DNA from: Caenorhabditis remanei
Taxonomy: Eukaryota; Nematoda; Chromadorea; Rhabditida; Rhabditidae
DNA length: 64,000 bases
Assembly (NCBI RefSeq): GCF_010183535.1
Contig: NC_071331.1
Span: forward strand, 6,696,001-6,760,000
Direction: 5' to 3'
The notes beneath the pieces were generated by a model. It did no database searches. It saw only the letters and a program-made list of their open reading frames with translations, and had not been told where the DNA came from. Below, one piece after another: positions 1 to 11,294 of the stretch (positions are counted from its first letter, which is position 1; every line of letters begins with the position of its first letter). A program made the position numbers and the translations under genes.

Positions 1-53
1 AAGCGACACTTGGACAGGACGAATTGAAATAAGGGATGTGTGTGTTGTGAGGA

Positions 54-3000
54 TTAGAACTCCTTAGCGGCAAGCTCGTATGACAAATGCATAGCTTCTC
101 CTACCAGGATCATGACTGATGTCACAGTGAATACGACCAATGAGAAGACGATTAGAAGGACACGGTCCAGCACCGAGGCCAGGTATTCCCACTCCAGGGC
201 GTATCTGAAATTTAGGGTGTTTTGTAGTGGTGATTACTAAACTATGAAATCTATGAATTTTTTAAATTAAGTTGTTTCCGAAACTACAAAAAAATGAGTC
301 AATTTAGTAACAATAAATTCATTAATTAAAGTTAATTTTTTTTGTTTTACAACCTTAATAAGAAACGGTATCAAATCATCATCCTTAGTCATCATCACAG
401 TATCTCCCGAAATGAAAGTTAATTTTTCCCTTTTCATAGTCGTAACAAGAAACGGTATCCAACTATGTGCTCACTAGTATTCGTTTTTTTTTTTCGATAT
501 CTCAGTTCATCTTCATCTAACACTAATTCATTGGCAACCGGAAATCGATCTACAGAAATAATCTCACCTCCTCTTCAACTTGCTCTCCAGAATAGTTGAA
601 TCCCCTGTCACTGAAAACGCTGAAATTGCAGATGCACTGAGCATCAGAGGACCAGGTTCCCCGTGTGGGACTGATATGGCTGATGGCACTTTCTTACGAC
701 CGGCTTGTCGGAGTTGTCCACGTTCACCGCCGCCGCAATCTGAAAATTAAAAATGGCATGAGAAGATCGAACAAGCAGTTATTTGAAACAGAGGATCGAA
801 CAAGCAGTTGTGAAAAATAATTTGCACATTCAAGCCTGTCAGAAACAGTACTCACTTTTCACTCCATTCTGTTTATTCGAATTAATTTTCTTGACGAGTC
901 GCCTCCAATTTCTTCTCGCTGCTTCTCGTTTCATATCATCCATACTTCTGAAACATGTAAGAAAATGACATGACCAAACTACTAGAAAACAAAAAATATA
1001 AATACTGAGAATGATGTATGTGTACTGTTTCAAAGACATGATTTGTAAGTGGCATACTTTTGAATACTGGTCTTGATACTTCAGCCGCATTATAACAAAT
1101 TAGTTTACGTTTCGATTGCAACTAACATTAAAACTTGTCAGCCATCTGAAACAGTTTCCTCTTCACTCACATATAGCTCCTTGCACTAATCGGAGCAGCC
1201 AACGGAGCTCTCCCACTTCCACTATTCGATTTCAGAAGATTCAAACCAGAAGACGATGACGTCACTTTTGGCATCTTCTGATTCTTCATCTCCACCCTTT
1301 TCGCCTTCATTTTATCCTTCTTCCCAAATGTCACTCCTGTCTCATTCCACAGCTCCAAAAGCATTGTTGGAGGACGCATTCGGAGCCACTGAGCGATCTA
1401 AAGATAAGAATGGAATCCCGTCAAAAAAGTTAAGACCTACCCTCCCAAAAAATATGTATGATACAATAGGAGACACTGGCTTTGCGTACATCTTTTGCAG
1501 GTGAACATTTAGAATGAACGCTGTGAAGAGTGTTCCAATGAATATGATGAATATTATAGAAAGATAGAATATTCCAAAGAGAGGAACGAAATCAGATGAC
1601 GTCGGCATTTGTTCAGAGACCATCATCATCAGGATGGACATGGCAAGGAGGGAATCGATTCCAAGAGACAGCTTTTCTCGTCTGAAAAATTCATTTGATA
1701 GCATTAACTCTATTTCTCTATTTATTTAAATTTCTCTATTCATTTTGATATATTACCCCCTTGACCCTTACACGTATTTTTGCATAGATCAGTGGATCAT
1801 TGAAATAAATTATAATCTTCAGTTTCTAACATTTTCCAAAAACAGTAATTTAGAGAATAATTCAATAAATCGAAGTTATGTCCAACTCACCTCTCAGAAC
1901 TGGTAGAAGCAGCAGTGAAGAATCCAGTAACAGCGACCAACGTGATAACAGAAGTGGGTATAACCAAATTAACAATATAATACAATGGTTTCCGTCTAAC
2001 AACTAGAACAGCTTCCAGTAGAACCCATGGCTCGGGACAACACACGAACTTCTCCTCGACTCGTTTTATATTGAAACTGACGACAACCCATTCTTCATTC
2101 GGAAGGAAATTGTCCATATTCACAGATTCATATTCTGGTTCGTAGTTGATATCTGATTTAGATGATGTCCAGGAAGATATGGTTAGTTTACAGGCTTGTT
2201 GATCGTAAGGGAAGAATCTGAAAATAATTATATTGTTTCTAAATAATTATATTGCTTATCTATAAAACATTTATCATACCAGCTCTTGTATACGGTACAT
2301 CAATTAGCGCACCCATAAAAAAGTCAGACATAAAAATGATAGAATCCATCCAAAACTCCTTTACACGAAAACTCTACAGTAGGCAAAAAGGGAGATATAT
2401 GTCCGTAAATGACCCAGACTATAAAACAGCAGAGTAACGCAACCACCTATACGGGCTCCATTCGCTCCACGACCGAAGACTGGGAATAGACAAAAAACTT
2501 ATAAGCAAGATGCTCCTTGGTAAAATAGATTTAAAGCTCACTGATTTTTTCACACTATCCACTAATAGCAAAACCCGTGCGAGTCCACGATTTATCTGGA
2601 AGGCTCCTAAAACCAAACTTCGAAAACACTTCTTTGTAAACCGCGACTTGAGCAAAATCGGTTAGCAACAGCTGGGCCCTATCAACTCACACCTTCCCGG
2701 TCTCTGAAATGTCGTTTGATTGTATCATCATAGTCTCCCATCGTCCTATTATGTGTAACACCAGCCCGGTCATATCATAATTTTTGTGTGTGTCTCACCT
2801 TTCGATTTACTTGTATTGCTTTTTGTATTCTTTTTTCTCTTCACGATTCGCGAAATCGTAAATAAATAAATATAAATAAATAAATAAAAGTTATTATCAA
2901 AACCACAGTATTTGACATCACTAGTATTCCATACGTTTTTGCTCGTAGCGCTCAAAATGGGACAAGTTTTGACGTCCCGCGTCCCCGTCCCGGGCGTCCC

Positions 3001-6000
3001 GAATAGTCATAAAGCGGGTAAAACTAAATATATGTTATAGAAACTTTGAAAGTCGCGTCTCCTATCATGTCTTCAGGCTCTGTGAAAGTTTGACTTCTCT
3101 TCGACAAAAATTGACTATTTTCCAAGCAGACAGGAAAAAAACGCCCCATTTCGAGCCGTTGTTGTCAATCTTGCTAAACAAAAAAACCAACCTGATATCC
3201 AACAGACAACTCGTTCTGTACAATGCGGGATACATAAACTTCACTTCTGCTCCCTTTTCTCCTTTCCAGTAGTTCGTCGTCACTACCACATTTATGTATC
3301 GTTCTGTCTCTTCTCGATTCATTACCACACTGAAAATAATATATTAGGGTGTTTCATAAGTCTTTGCACTTTTTCTATCAGTTTTTGATCAAATTTTTCT
3401 TAATGAGAAAGAAGTTCTAAGAAGTTATATATTGTCCATGAGTACTGACTACATGTTGCCAACATTGTGGTAGTTGGGCAATACCGGCCGCGTAGAACTC
3501 TGCCGGCTGTGAGCTGAAGAAGCGATCAAGGTAAGATTTCACCTGCTTTCGATCATCAAATTTTTGTCCAGCTAACGAGTTTTGTAATGATCTAAAATGA
3601 TGATAATCAGTTAGAGCAAGGTCGGAAGAATACGGCGGGTGGGGTAGAACTTCAACTCCCCGAGCCTTTAAGAAGGTGCGAGTCTTTGTAGCAGTGGGTG
3701 GGCGAGCGTTGTCATGCAACAAAACTAAATGATCGATTTCCGGGCGAGAGGAGCGATGGGATTGGATCATTTTATGGAGTTGTTGACAGTATAAGTTGAC
3801 TGTTATTGTAGCACGATCCGGAAGAAATTCGTAACAAATGACCCCGTTTCTGTCCCACCAAACTGATAGCATCACTTTTTTCTCATTCATCACTCTTTTT
3901 TGGTCCGTCAACGGCTCGTCGTTACCCAAAACTCCCTGCTTTTTACTGTATGGTATACATAGAGACCCCATTTTTCATTTCCCGTAACAATATCAAGAAT
4001 CCAATCGAAACTACGCTTCCGATTGTGCAAAGACAGCGACAGGTCACAACTGAGCTTCAACTGAGAATCTGTCAGTTCATGAGAAATAACTTGTCCGTAT
4101 TCTGCTGTTCTTCCAGATTCTTTCTGATGTCTGAATATTGTTGCGAACGAAGGTCTAGTATGTGAAGATACTACACGTACACTTGATCTAGGCTCATCCT
4201 CCAGGACATCAGAGATATCATCGTTGATATCTAAACGAGGCCGACCAGAATGAGACTTTACATGAAGATCGTAGTCCTCTTCTTTGGAGTTTTTGAACCA
4301 AGTGGTTGCTGTTTTACAAGATATGATGACCTCACCAAGTGTTTCGGTTATATTTCGATAAGTTTCCATTGCGCTAAATCCTGGGAGGTATCCCAACAAA
4401 AAACACCCTTTTAGAGCATTGCGATCTTTGGCGAGTACTTCTGCCATGGTACGCTGTTCTGGGAACTTCCAAAACAGAAATGTTTCTTGAGGGTAACAGT
4501 ACTAGTTAATAATAAAAAAAGGACCAAAAAATGTCATGGGGTCAGAGGGCGGTACATTGAAAAAAAGTGCAAAGACTTATGAAACACCCTAATATTTCTG
4601 TTTTAACAGTGTGTCATGAATTTGTTTCGAAAATATTCTTCTGATTGTGGCTGGTAGTAATTTTGGATTTTGGTTCCAATAATTTTTCATTACCGAACCT
4701 CATTTTCTGATTTATTTGTTGTTGATTGAGATCTCTTTTCTGTTTCTAGCATCTTATATTTCATGTTTCATTTGTAACTTGTCAGTCAGTTCTTCCTCAA
4801 CTGTCAACTGCAAAATAATCCACCAACCTGTTATAGAGATAAGTATCTGGCAACCAAATTGCGTCAAATGGCAGTATGGTTGTATTAATCATCCCGTAGA
4901 GATAGGGATTCCATCCCAGAAAGTCATCATTCCATTTTTGAATCGCCCAAACGTTCAAATCAACGTTTTGCTGTTTCTCGTTCTGAAAAAGTACTTTCCG
5001 TAAAACTTGTGATGGTAAAGAATGATTGTATATGATAAACGAACTGAACTCACAATGGAAAGAATCTGATATAGACTCATTGAAAACGAAACAGTTGTGG
5101 GTTTCGAGTGGTTCATCACTGGGCGAACACGACTGTCGTACCTGAAATGAGTTGCATTGGAATTAAAAAAAAGGAGTTCAGGACACACCAACTAAATATA
5201 GAAAGTGATGAGTATACAAATACCTATTGAAGCATAGAAATTTTTCTCATTTTTATGAAAACCGATAAGCATTCCGTCTGGCATGTCACGGGGTCTGGGA
5301 ATGAGTACCAAAATCAATTGTGCTACGCTGACATCAGAAATTCAAAATCTATCTTTTATTTTTTTAATTTGGTCATATTTTAACATAATTGGTCTCAAAA
5401 AGACGTGCGACGTGTGTGTGTGTGTGTGTGTGTCCACAACGAAACAGATGTTTGAAAAAAATTGAATTTGCCTCCAAGTCGCTCAATCTCATCCGAGACA
5501 CCGTGTTCTATGTTTTCTACCACTTGATATCTTCAATTCTATTATTTGAGTAACATACAAATGTAAATCAACGTTACTTCATACCGATTAGAAACAAAGA
5601 TCGAGTACTGAAACAAATTAAAGATAGTTGATAACTTTTCTACGAAACATAGTTCATTTAATTATTTCATAGAGTTCCAACTCTTCAATCCCCCATCATC
5701 TCAATCCCCCTCCTTCCCAATTTTACCTCCTCGGATCCATCAAATCCTTGGCCAACCGGATGTGTGGCAGAAACTCGCCGTAGTCATCCATCAATGCCTC
5801 TCCTGGAAACAAAAAGAAACAAGTATTCGAAAGCAAAAATCAAAGCTCCTTCCCCACCCTCACCACCTGGCTTTAATATTCATGTAGTTTATCCAGTAAG
5901 CACCCATTCTCCGTAAATTTGATATTAGGAGGAGAAGGGGAGGGAAGGAGTCAAAAAATCATGACACGTCATGGTTTTTGGGTGCAAGACTATGGTACAA

Positions 6001-6257
6001 TAATGCAAATAAACTAACCAACTTTCAGTCAGTACTGGAAAATGATAATGAAGAAACAGTACTAAAAAAGTTTCTAACGAAAAGTTCGCTGGAGCACATT
6101 TGTAAAAACCATGATGCACTCATAACACGTTTCTGTTTCAGCACTGTGTTTTGATGGAACTTTAGTTGCTTTTAGTAATTTATTGTTTTCCCTCCAACTC
6201 ACTTGCTCCCAACACGACTCCAATGATCATCATGAACCATCCGACCACCCCCACCAT
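54..6257 (-). CDS. Nicotinic acetylcholine receptor alpha-type subunit, DEG-3-group-like, 11 exons
   Basis: Cys-loop ligand-gated cation channel subunit of the plasma membrane. Exons (minus strand): 6203-6257, 5727-5802, 5054-5141, 4828-4982, 3192-3329, 1891-2217, 1441-1681, 1171-1397, 856-947, 568-739, 54-204. All junctions are GT-AG and phases agree, giving 573 residues plus TAA. Residues 1-18 are a hydrophobic signal peptide. Binding-site features are W85 (loop D), WLPDTY at 116-121 (loop A), W187 (loop B) and vicinal C230-C231 (loop C), which define an alpha-type subunit. The Cys-loop is C166-X13-C180. TM1 is about 249-271, TM2 285-303, TM3 315-338 and TM4 538-560; the TM3-TM4 loop is long and basic. 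I place it near the ACR-20/ACR-23/DEG-3 group from the CCPEPW and FVPLFG contexts, but did not assign an ortholog. A LINE fragment and a mariner sit in two introns. Splicing is predicted, not observed. Confidence 0.9.
2245..2888 (+). mobile_element. 5'-truncated LINE (non-LTR retrotransposon) 3' end
   Basis: The fragment lies in a receptor intron, on the opposite strand. It translates into a typical C-terminus after a LINE reverse transcriptase: YKTF-IIPALVYGTS, then IESIQNSFTRKLY, HDRRLGID and FFVNRDLSKIG. One in-frame TAA at about 2434-2436 breaks the frame. It ends in an (ATAA)n tail at about 2858-2888, as expected for target-primed insertion. The reverse-transcriptase catalytic core is missing. 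Superfamily was not determined; RTE- or CR1-like is likely. Confidence 0.75.
2950..3010. repeat. GC-rich CCCGTCCCGGGCG patch inside intron
   Basis: A short C/G-rich stretch (GTCCCCGTCCCGGGCGTCCC core) in an otherwise AT-rich intron. It resembles the GC-rich repeat patches near 13.4, 17.8, 21.0 and 63.9 kb, but no terminal repeats were defined here. Confidence 0.4.
3344..4592 (-). mobile_element. Full-length mariner element, 1249 bp
   Basis: Terminal inverted repeats of about 30 bp begin TTAGGGTGTTTCATAAGTCT at both ends, flanked by TA duplications (3342-3343 and 4593-4594). It sits in the intron between receptor exons 4 and 5, in host-gene orientation. The matching intron in unit B (24311-24513) is only 203 bp and lacks it, so insertion came after the duplication, or the copy was lost. 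The transposase inside is broken. Confidence 0.92.
3417..4447 (-). pseudogene. Mariner transposase (D34D type), frameshifted
   Basis: The N-terminal half (4447 to about 3920) holds the HTH/DNA-binding region, with SGRPRLD, and runs to VTGNEKW. The C-terminal half (about 3971-3417) is in another frame and holds LLHDNARP and PPYSSDLALTDYHHF. The two acidic residues in these motifs are separated by 34 residues, the mariner D34D signature. The frame changes near 3920-3971. The first catalytic Asp, normally in TGDEKW, is Asn here. Both defects imply an inactive enzyme. The total of about 345 codons matches the family length. Confidence 0.88.
5412..5433. repeat. (GT)11 microsatellite
   Basis: A perfect GT dinucleotide run in receptor intron 2. 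It is absent from the matching unit B intron. Confidence 0.9.
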
Positions 6258-6320
6258 TGTAGAAGTTCAAACACCTGAAAAAAAGAGAATTTTGGTTCAA
6301 AAATTAGACAAAAACCTGGT
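6258..6320 (-). promoter_or_regulatory. Trans-splice-like acceptor and short 5' UTR of the receptor gene
   Basis: On the minus strand a TTTTTTTCAG acceptor ends at 6275, leaving a 17-nt leader before the ATG at 6257. This fits SL1 trans-splicing in nematodes. A short 5'-UTR intron is the alternative, because CAG/GTTTTT occurs about 40 nt upstream. The arrangement is preserved upstream of the copies of exon 1 at 25841 and 54768. Confidence 0.5.
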
Positions 6321-6500
6321 GGTGAGACACCACGGAGAGGTGCTCCAAGTAGTCAAGTATTGTTCAATTATTCAACGAAAACACATTGGGGCGTGAAAAT
6401 TGGAAAGAAGAGGGAGGAGGAGAGATGGGGGAGAGAAGGTTGATGGGGTAGAGGGAGGAGGATAATGGAAGAGTTTTATATTGGGGAAGAGTATAATTGT
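6278..6500. other. Duplicated receptor 5'-flank block (unit A)
   Basis: Purine-rich proximal flank (GGGAGGAGGAGAGATGGGGG type) closely matched at 25862-26105, including a short hairpin GTGGTGAGACACCAC. It is a candidate promoter only by position; no factor site was recognised. Confidence 0.4.
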
Positions 6501-7087
6501 TCGATAGTCATATTTTTGCGAATGATATTTTTCAGCACACCAATTACTGGGTACGTGTCATTTTCTTTCAGATATGAAATTGTGGAAACTGTAATTTTTG
6601 ATATTTTTCAAATGTGAAAGCAGTTCAGTGATTAACCAAATATGAATGGACTCTGATCAGAAAATTTATTTGTTCAACAAGCTTATAAAATTTTTAAGGG
6701 AAGGCAATCATCGATAATTTCATTGACGACCGTTTCAATGAAGAACTAAAAAGACAACTTACCTGTAGAATTTGTTAGTGCGAAACTGGAAAATTTTTGC
6801 GCATCAACTTTTCAGGGAGAACGGCATGATGTCTGATAGTTATAGGGAAATCAGGGAGACTTGTATTATCTTCTGGGCTAGTAATAAACGGTGCTTTATT
6901 AACAGCTGTACATCGCAACAGAAGAAACATTGACCCAAAACTCCGTAAAACCTTTCTAAAGTTTTTGAAACCTTCATATTTTTTGCTTACTTCAGATATT
7001 TTGACCCTTCGAAATGTGCTTTTTGGGTTAGGCAACTTAGACTTAAAATCCTTTTTTCATGTATTACCACACAGTTCTGACCTCAGA
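6501..7087. other. Non-coding duplicated DNA, no gene seen
   Basis: AT-rich DNA matching about 26105-26780 in unit B and, from 6780, about 55300-55620 in the third copy. No spliced reading frame or RNA gene was recognised. Confidence 0.5.
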
Positions 7088-7192
7088 TTACAACTGCGCT
7101 CCACCAAAATGACCTTGATAAATTACACTGTTTTTCTGAGTCTCTCATTTTCGCACACAATTTTCTTCGGTTTCGGTAGAGCGCGGTTGTAA
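7088..7192. repeat. MITE, TTACAACTGCGCTC family, copy 1
   Basis: A 105-bp element with inverted ends TTACAACTGCGCTCCACC and GGTAGAGCGCGGTTGTAA. Closely related copies lie at 10016-10120 and about 55649-55750, with a fragment near 25633. It is absent at the matching place in unit B. Confidence 0.75.
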
Positions 7193-7599
7193 GAAGTGTG
7201 TCGTGCTAATATTAATCAACTGACTAGTCATTGGCTGTTTTTTACAGTTTCAACATTAAGTTTTATAATTTTTGATTACGTGTTTATGATTAACGGTCGC
7301 GTCTGTGATTTTTTCAACTAGAATAAGTTTTTGAAACAAAAAGAATTCTTACTAAAGTTATATTTTTATAAGGATGTGACTCAGAATCCAAGGGAAAAAT
7401 CCTCTGAGAGGTTATGGATCCGAACACTTGAACAAATCCGCACTTCTAATGCTAAAAATTGTTTTTTTTAATGACACAAGTTTAATATACAGTTGACGTG
7501 CACAATGAGCAGTTTTTTTTGTGCCAGCTCATAAATATTTCAATTCATCCTGGGATTTTGCGTCAATTAATGTAAAATAGTTGGACTACTATCGAAGTC

Positions 7600-8070
7600 G
7601 TATCTCAATGACAACCCCCAACACCTCATTCTTATGAAAACTTCCAAAAACAGAAAAAAAATATTCCAAAAAATAAAAAACCCCAAGAAAAAGTTGTGTA
7701 GATCTCCGGTGCCCTCGTTTTGTCAACCTATTCCATCCACTTAAAAGGAAGGCGGGGGGAAACTAAAAGTAACGATGACCCTAATGAGTACGCCCCAATT
7801 TTTACTCCCCTTCGCCAACACACACAAAACAAAAGGAAATTGAAAAGAGCTGATGGGTGGAAGAGAGGGAAAGACAAGAAGCCATACACAGAGACAGACA
7901 ACACCGCTTTTAGGACACCACGAAAAAAGGGAGGGGTGTCCTAAAAGGGTATTGAGGATAAGGGGAGAGAGAGAGAAATGGAATGAAAATGTAGAGAGAG
8001 AGATTGGATGAAATTCGATTGAACTAGGGAAGATCAAAGAGAAGAAATCTAGGGAGGTGAAATGTCAAAG
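7600..8070. other. Conserved duplicated block with 13-bp hairpin
   Basis: Strongly matched at 27295-27755. It contains a perfect stem CTTTTAGGACACC (7907-7919) with GGTGTCCTAAAAG (7935-7947); the unit B copy has one mismatch. Open frames on both strands are not preserved through a 4-bp length difference between copies, so this is treated as non-coding: an intergenic regulatory block or old repeat. Confidence 0.45.
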
Positions 8071-9190
8071 TGCAAAAAATTTACTATTTGTGGTCATTTG
8101 GTCCAAAAGATCTACTGTTTCAAGGTGCAGTTAAAACAAATAACAAACTGAAACGTGCAATAGGTGCATCCATTTGCTCGGCGGTAAAAAATAAGGAGGA
8201 AAGCGGAAAAATGCAGTTTTAGAGACAATTTTGACCTGATTTTGTAGTAAAAAGCCCAAAAAAATGGTTATATTTGAGTTAAATTTCGCTTTTTTTTGGT
8301 AAAATCTGATTGCCTTGCTTCAAAAATAACCTTTAAATACTATCGGTAAATTCGAGAAGGCGAACAAATTTTTAAAGCTGATATTCTCTAGGCGGAAGGC
8401 GGAAAAAATCTCAAAATGGCAGATCGGATAGCGGAATTCCGCTCAACCCTGCTTTGAAAGACTAAGACTCTTTTTTTTTTCCGCATAATTTTTTCGACCA
8501 GTCCGATTTTCGGTTTCAAGATGCAGATACATATCGATGATGCAAATACATATGTTGATGTCACTCCAGACAGAAATTTTCAAGTCACTGAAGCAGCGCA
8601 AGCTAACCAGTCGCGGGAATAAATGTGAACACAAAATCAAAAAAGCAAATACTGATTTTTGAACCGTCATATTTAATTAGACGATCAGGTAGAAACTTTT
8701 CCCATAAATCGAATAAATAAAGAAACTAGTTTCTATACAACACTCTCATGATATCTATTATAAATATCTATATCCAGACTGAAAGAAGACCGCACTGAGA
8801 AATGTTTTTTGAACAAATAGAGAACTTGAAACTGAAGAAGAAGAATTTTTCGGAAAACTACAGTTGCTAGGGGAACTAATAGTTTCCTTTTATTGAATAG
8901 AACAATCCAGTGGTGGGAATTTTTTTTTCATTAAAAATACCGAGATGGAACAAAATGATGATTAGATCTCTTGATCTGTCCAAGACAATAGGAACGATAT
9001 GGAGAAACGATATAGTTGAACAATTATAATCAAAGAACACACTTGATATTTGAAATAAACTAGAAACAGATAAACGTTTATTGGGAACTTTAGTTTCAAT
9101 ACACACTTTTTTGCGTCAAAAATAAATTAAATTATCCGAGTAGGTTTTTCGATAAGTCAAGTTTGAGAACACACTGCTTCTGTTTTTTCG
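8071..9190. repeat. Duplicated non-coding repeats, GCGGAAAGCGG-rich part
   Basis: 8100-8455 contains repeated GGCGGAA/AAGCGG words and ends AATTCCGCTCAACCCTGC; it matches 28680-29045. The rest matches 29080-29740. No gene seen. The CAACCCTG end may be a transposon terminus, and GGAATTTCCCTCAACCCTG at about 12740 is related. Confidence 0.45.
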
Positions 9191-9575
9191 GTCCACACCA
9201 GTGTGTAAGTATCGATATGACTTTCTCGATGTGCCAAAAGTGTTTTGTTTTCTGGTTAACAGGTTAATTTCAGATTGGTACCCAAAAGTCAAAACAAAAA
9301 TGCAAAAACGTTTTGGCATCGGTGTGGGTCAAACCCTGGTTGCCAGATTGATACCAAAAGTCAAAAGAAAAAAAAGTTGTGAAATGTTCGGTGTCTAAAC
9401 ACACTGAAAACTCTCTGATTTATCGGGAAATTAACGAAACTCCGGGTCTCGATACCATAAATTTTCGAGAAAAGTATCGAGAAAGTATTAAGAAAATTTA
9501 TCGGGAAATTTCTCGATACTTTCTCGATAAATTTCTCGAAGCGGTATCGAAGCCACACACTCAACACACATAGAA
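9191..9575. repeat. Unit-A-specific insertion with internal palindrome
   Basis: Unit B reads straight through at about 29740. Within the insert, 9412-9560 is a degenerate palindrome built from CTCGATACTTTCTCGATAAA and ATTTATCGGGAAATTTCTCG words. No coding capacity was seen. Confidence 0.55.
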
Positions 9576-9929
9576 ATAATTGAATGTGCAAGGCTGTATA
9601 CTATAAATTCACTTGTGGAATCGCACTGAAAAATGTTTTTCGAACAAATAGTGAACATGAAACTGAAGAAAAAGAAAATCACAAACATTTTCCGCAAAAT
9701 TACAGTTTCTAGGGGAACCAATAGTCACTCTGTGATTGAAAAGAATAATGACGATGTGTTTCATCCAAATTACTATTAATTGTATGCGTGACAATATGAA
9801 AAGGTTGATACGGTTTTGATGAAAATTTAGATGGAAAGTTAATTTAGATAAAAGTTTCTAAAGATTAGTAGAGCGGTTTGTTTTAGGCTATAATTAGATT
9901 AACATTTTTTATAAGTTATATTAGCTCGG

Positions 9930-10002
9930 CCACGGCCTCCTGCAGAGGCCCTCTCAAAGTACTGCGCGCAGTGCATTGAGAGGGCCTCCGCTGGAGGCCG
10001 TG
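9930..10002. repeat. GC-rich 73-bp palindrome
   Basis: Arms CACGGCCTCCTGCAGAGGCC and GGCCTCCGCTGGAGGCCGTG meet at TACTGCGCGCAGT. It is present only in unit A and absent from the matching sequence near 30150 and 55900. Confidence 0.8.
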
Positions 10003-10015
10003 CTCGGCATAGCTC

Positions 10016-10120
10016 TTACAACTGCGCTCCACCAATAAGCCCTTGAAAAATGTCTCTTTTTCTCTGAGTCTCTCAATTTCGCACACAATTTTCTTTGGTT
10101 TCGGTAGAGCGCAGTTGTAA
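10016..10120. repeat. MITE, TTACAACTGCGCTC family, copy 2
   Basis: A 105-bp inverted-end element nearly identical to 7088-7192, sitting 14 bp from the GC-rich palindrome. Both are missing from unit B and the third copy, so they may have arrived together. Confidence 0.75.
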
Positions 10121-10742
10121 GAATCGTGCCCTGCAAATATTTAGCAAAATGAACTCAGAAATTTAAATTGTGATCAAAGACCACACTCGAGTTTTAAAAT
10201 TAACTAGTTACAGAAACAAGTTTATAGGGACCTTTCAGTTTCAATACTCACTTATTTGCTCTACAATAAAGTGAATCTCATTATAAATTACAAATATTTA
10301 ACAGAACATCAAGAAGGGTCGGAAAAGAAGCTAGACTTCAATCACTCACTATCAATATGAATCCACAGCAGCACAAGAAAAGACTAGCCGATACACAAAT
10401 CAGAGAATCAAAGTCAGCAAAAATTTTTCTACGATGCTAAAACATTGTTTTGCTAGAAGGAAGTCATAATTGATCATAACGAGTTAATCACAATGAGAGC
10501 AAAAAAATGCATTTCTTGGAACAGTGATAATTCTGAAGCGGGAACAGCGTCTAAAATCTCAAAATCTACGTTCAATGTATCATTTTGCTATAATCGGACA
10601 CTTCCAGCATCATTCTTCTCGTTTGTCTACAAAATAAGAAAATGTTGCGCAACCAAAACAAACACAAAAAAAGAATCTAGAAGATGTTTGACATCTTCTT
10701 TCTTTTATAGCTTTGGGCGAAAGTCAAAACAATACTTTTTAG
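10121..10742. other. Duplicated non-coding DNA
   Basis: Matches about 30180-30670 and 55920-56460. No spliced gene model was found. The block is the substrate for the hAT insertion that follows. Confidence 0.5.
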
Positions 10743-11286
10743 CAGAGCTGTGCGGAAGTAAAATTTTCAAAAAAGGAAGAAGGAAGAAGGAAGAAGGAAT
10801 AACATTTTCAAAAAGGAAGAAGGAAGAAGGAAGAAGGAACGAAAATTTTCAAAAAGGAAGAAGGAAGGGAAAAAAGCCCGGAAGAAGGAAGAAGGAAGGA
10901 AGAAGGAAGGAAGAAGGAAGTTGGGTTCCAAACCGGGAAATCGGAAGTTAATTTTGAAAATGACAAATTTGAGGAAACTTTTTTCTAGTCATCTCTGAAA
11001 ACGAATTTTGATGTTGTTTCATACAAAATTCCGTCAAAAACCCCCAAAATTCCGCCAAAATTCCGTCGAAAATTACAAAATTTTTGTGAACTTTTAACAC
11101 GGAAGTCGAACAATTTCAACGGAAGAAGGAAGAAGGAAGAAGGAATAAAATTTCAAAAAAGGAAGAAGGAAGAAGGAAGAAGGAATAAAATTTCAAAAAA
11201 GGAAGAAGGAAGAAGGAAGAAGGAAGTGAAAAAATGCCCGGAAGAAGGAAGAAGGAAGAAGGAAGAAGGAATTCCGCACATCTCTG
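10743..11286. mobile_element. hAT-type MITE with GGAAGAAGGAA minisatellite core
   Basis: Ends are CAGAGCTGTGCGGAA and TTCCGCACATCTCTG, flanked by an exact 8-bp duplication CTTTTTAG (10735-10742 and 11287-11294). The interior is mostly runs of GGAAGAAGGAAGAAGGAA separated by AAAATTTTCAAAAA-like spacers. The same locus is empty at about 30676 and 56455. The apparent Lys/Arg-rich frame at 10493-10951 is this minisatellite read through. Confidence 0.92.
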
Positions 11287-11294
11287 CTTTTTAG

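Noticed and set aside
1397..1441. Apparent frameshift between the TM2-TM3 exon and the next receptor exon
   Set aside because: A 43-bp GT-AG intron (1398-1440) joins the two frames in phase 0, giving YIFFGR followed by IAQWLRMRPP. No mutation is needed.
7720..7944. Open frame conserved at 27363-27623
   Set aside because: A 4-bp length difference breaks the frame upstream, and both strands are equally open. Non-coding similarity is the simpler reading.
10493..10951. 152-codon Lys/Arg-rich open frame
   Set aside because: Its second half is the GGAAGAAGGAA core of a hAT MITE, and the first half is shared non-coding DNA (30.4 kb).
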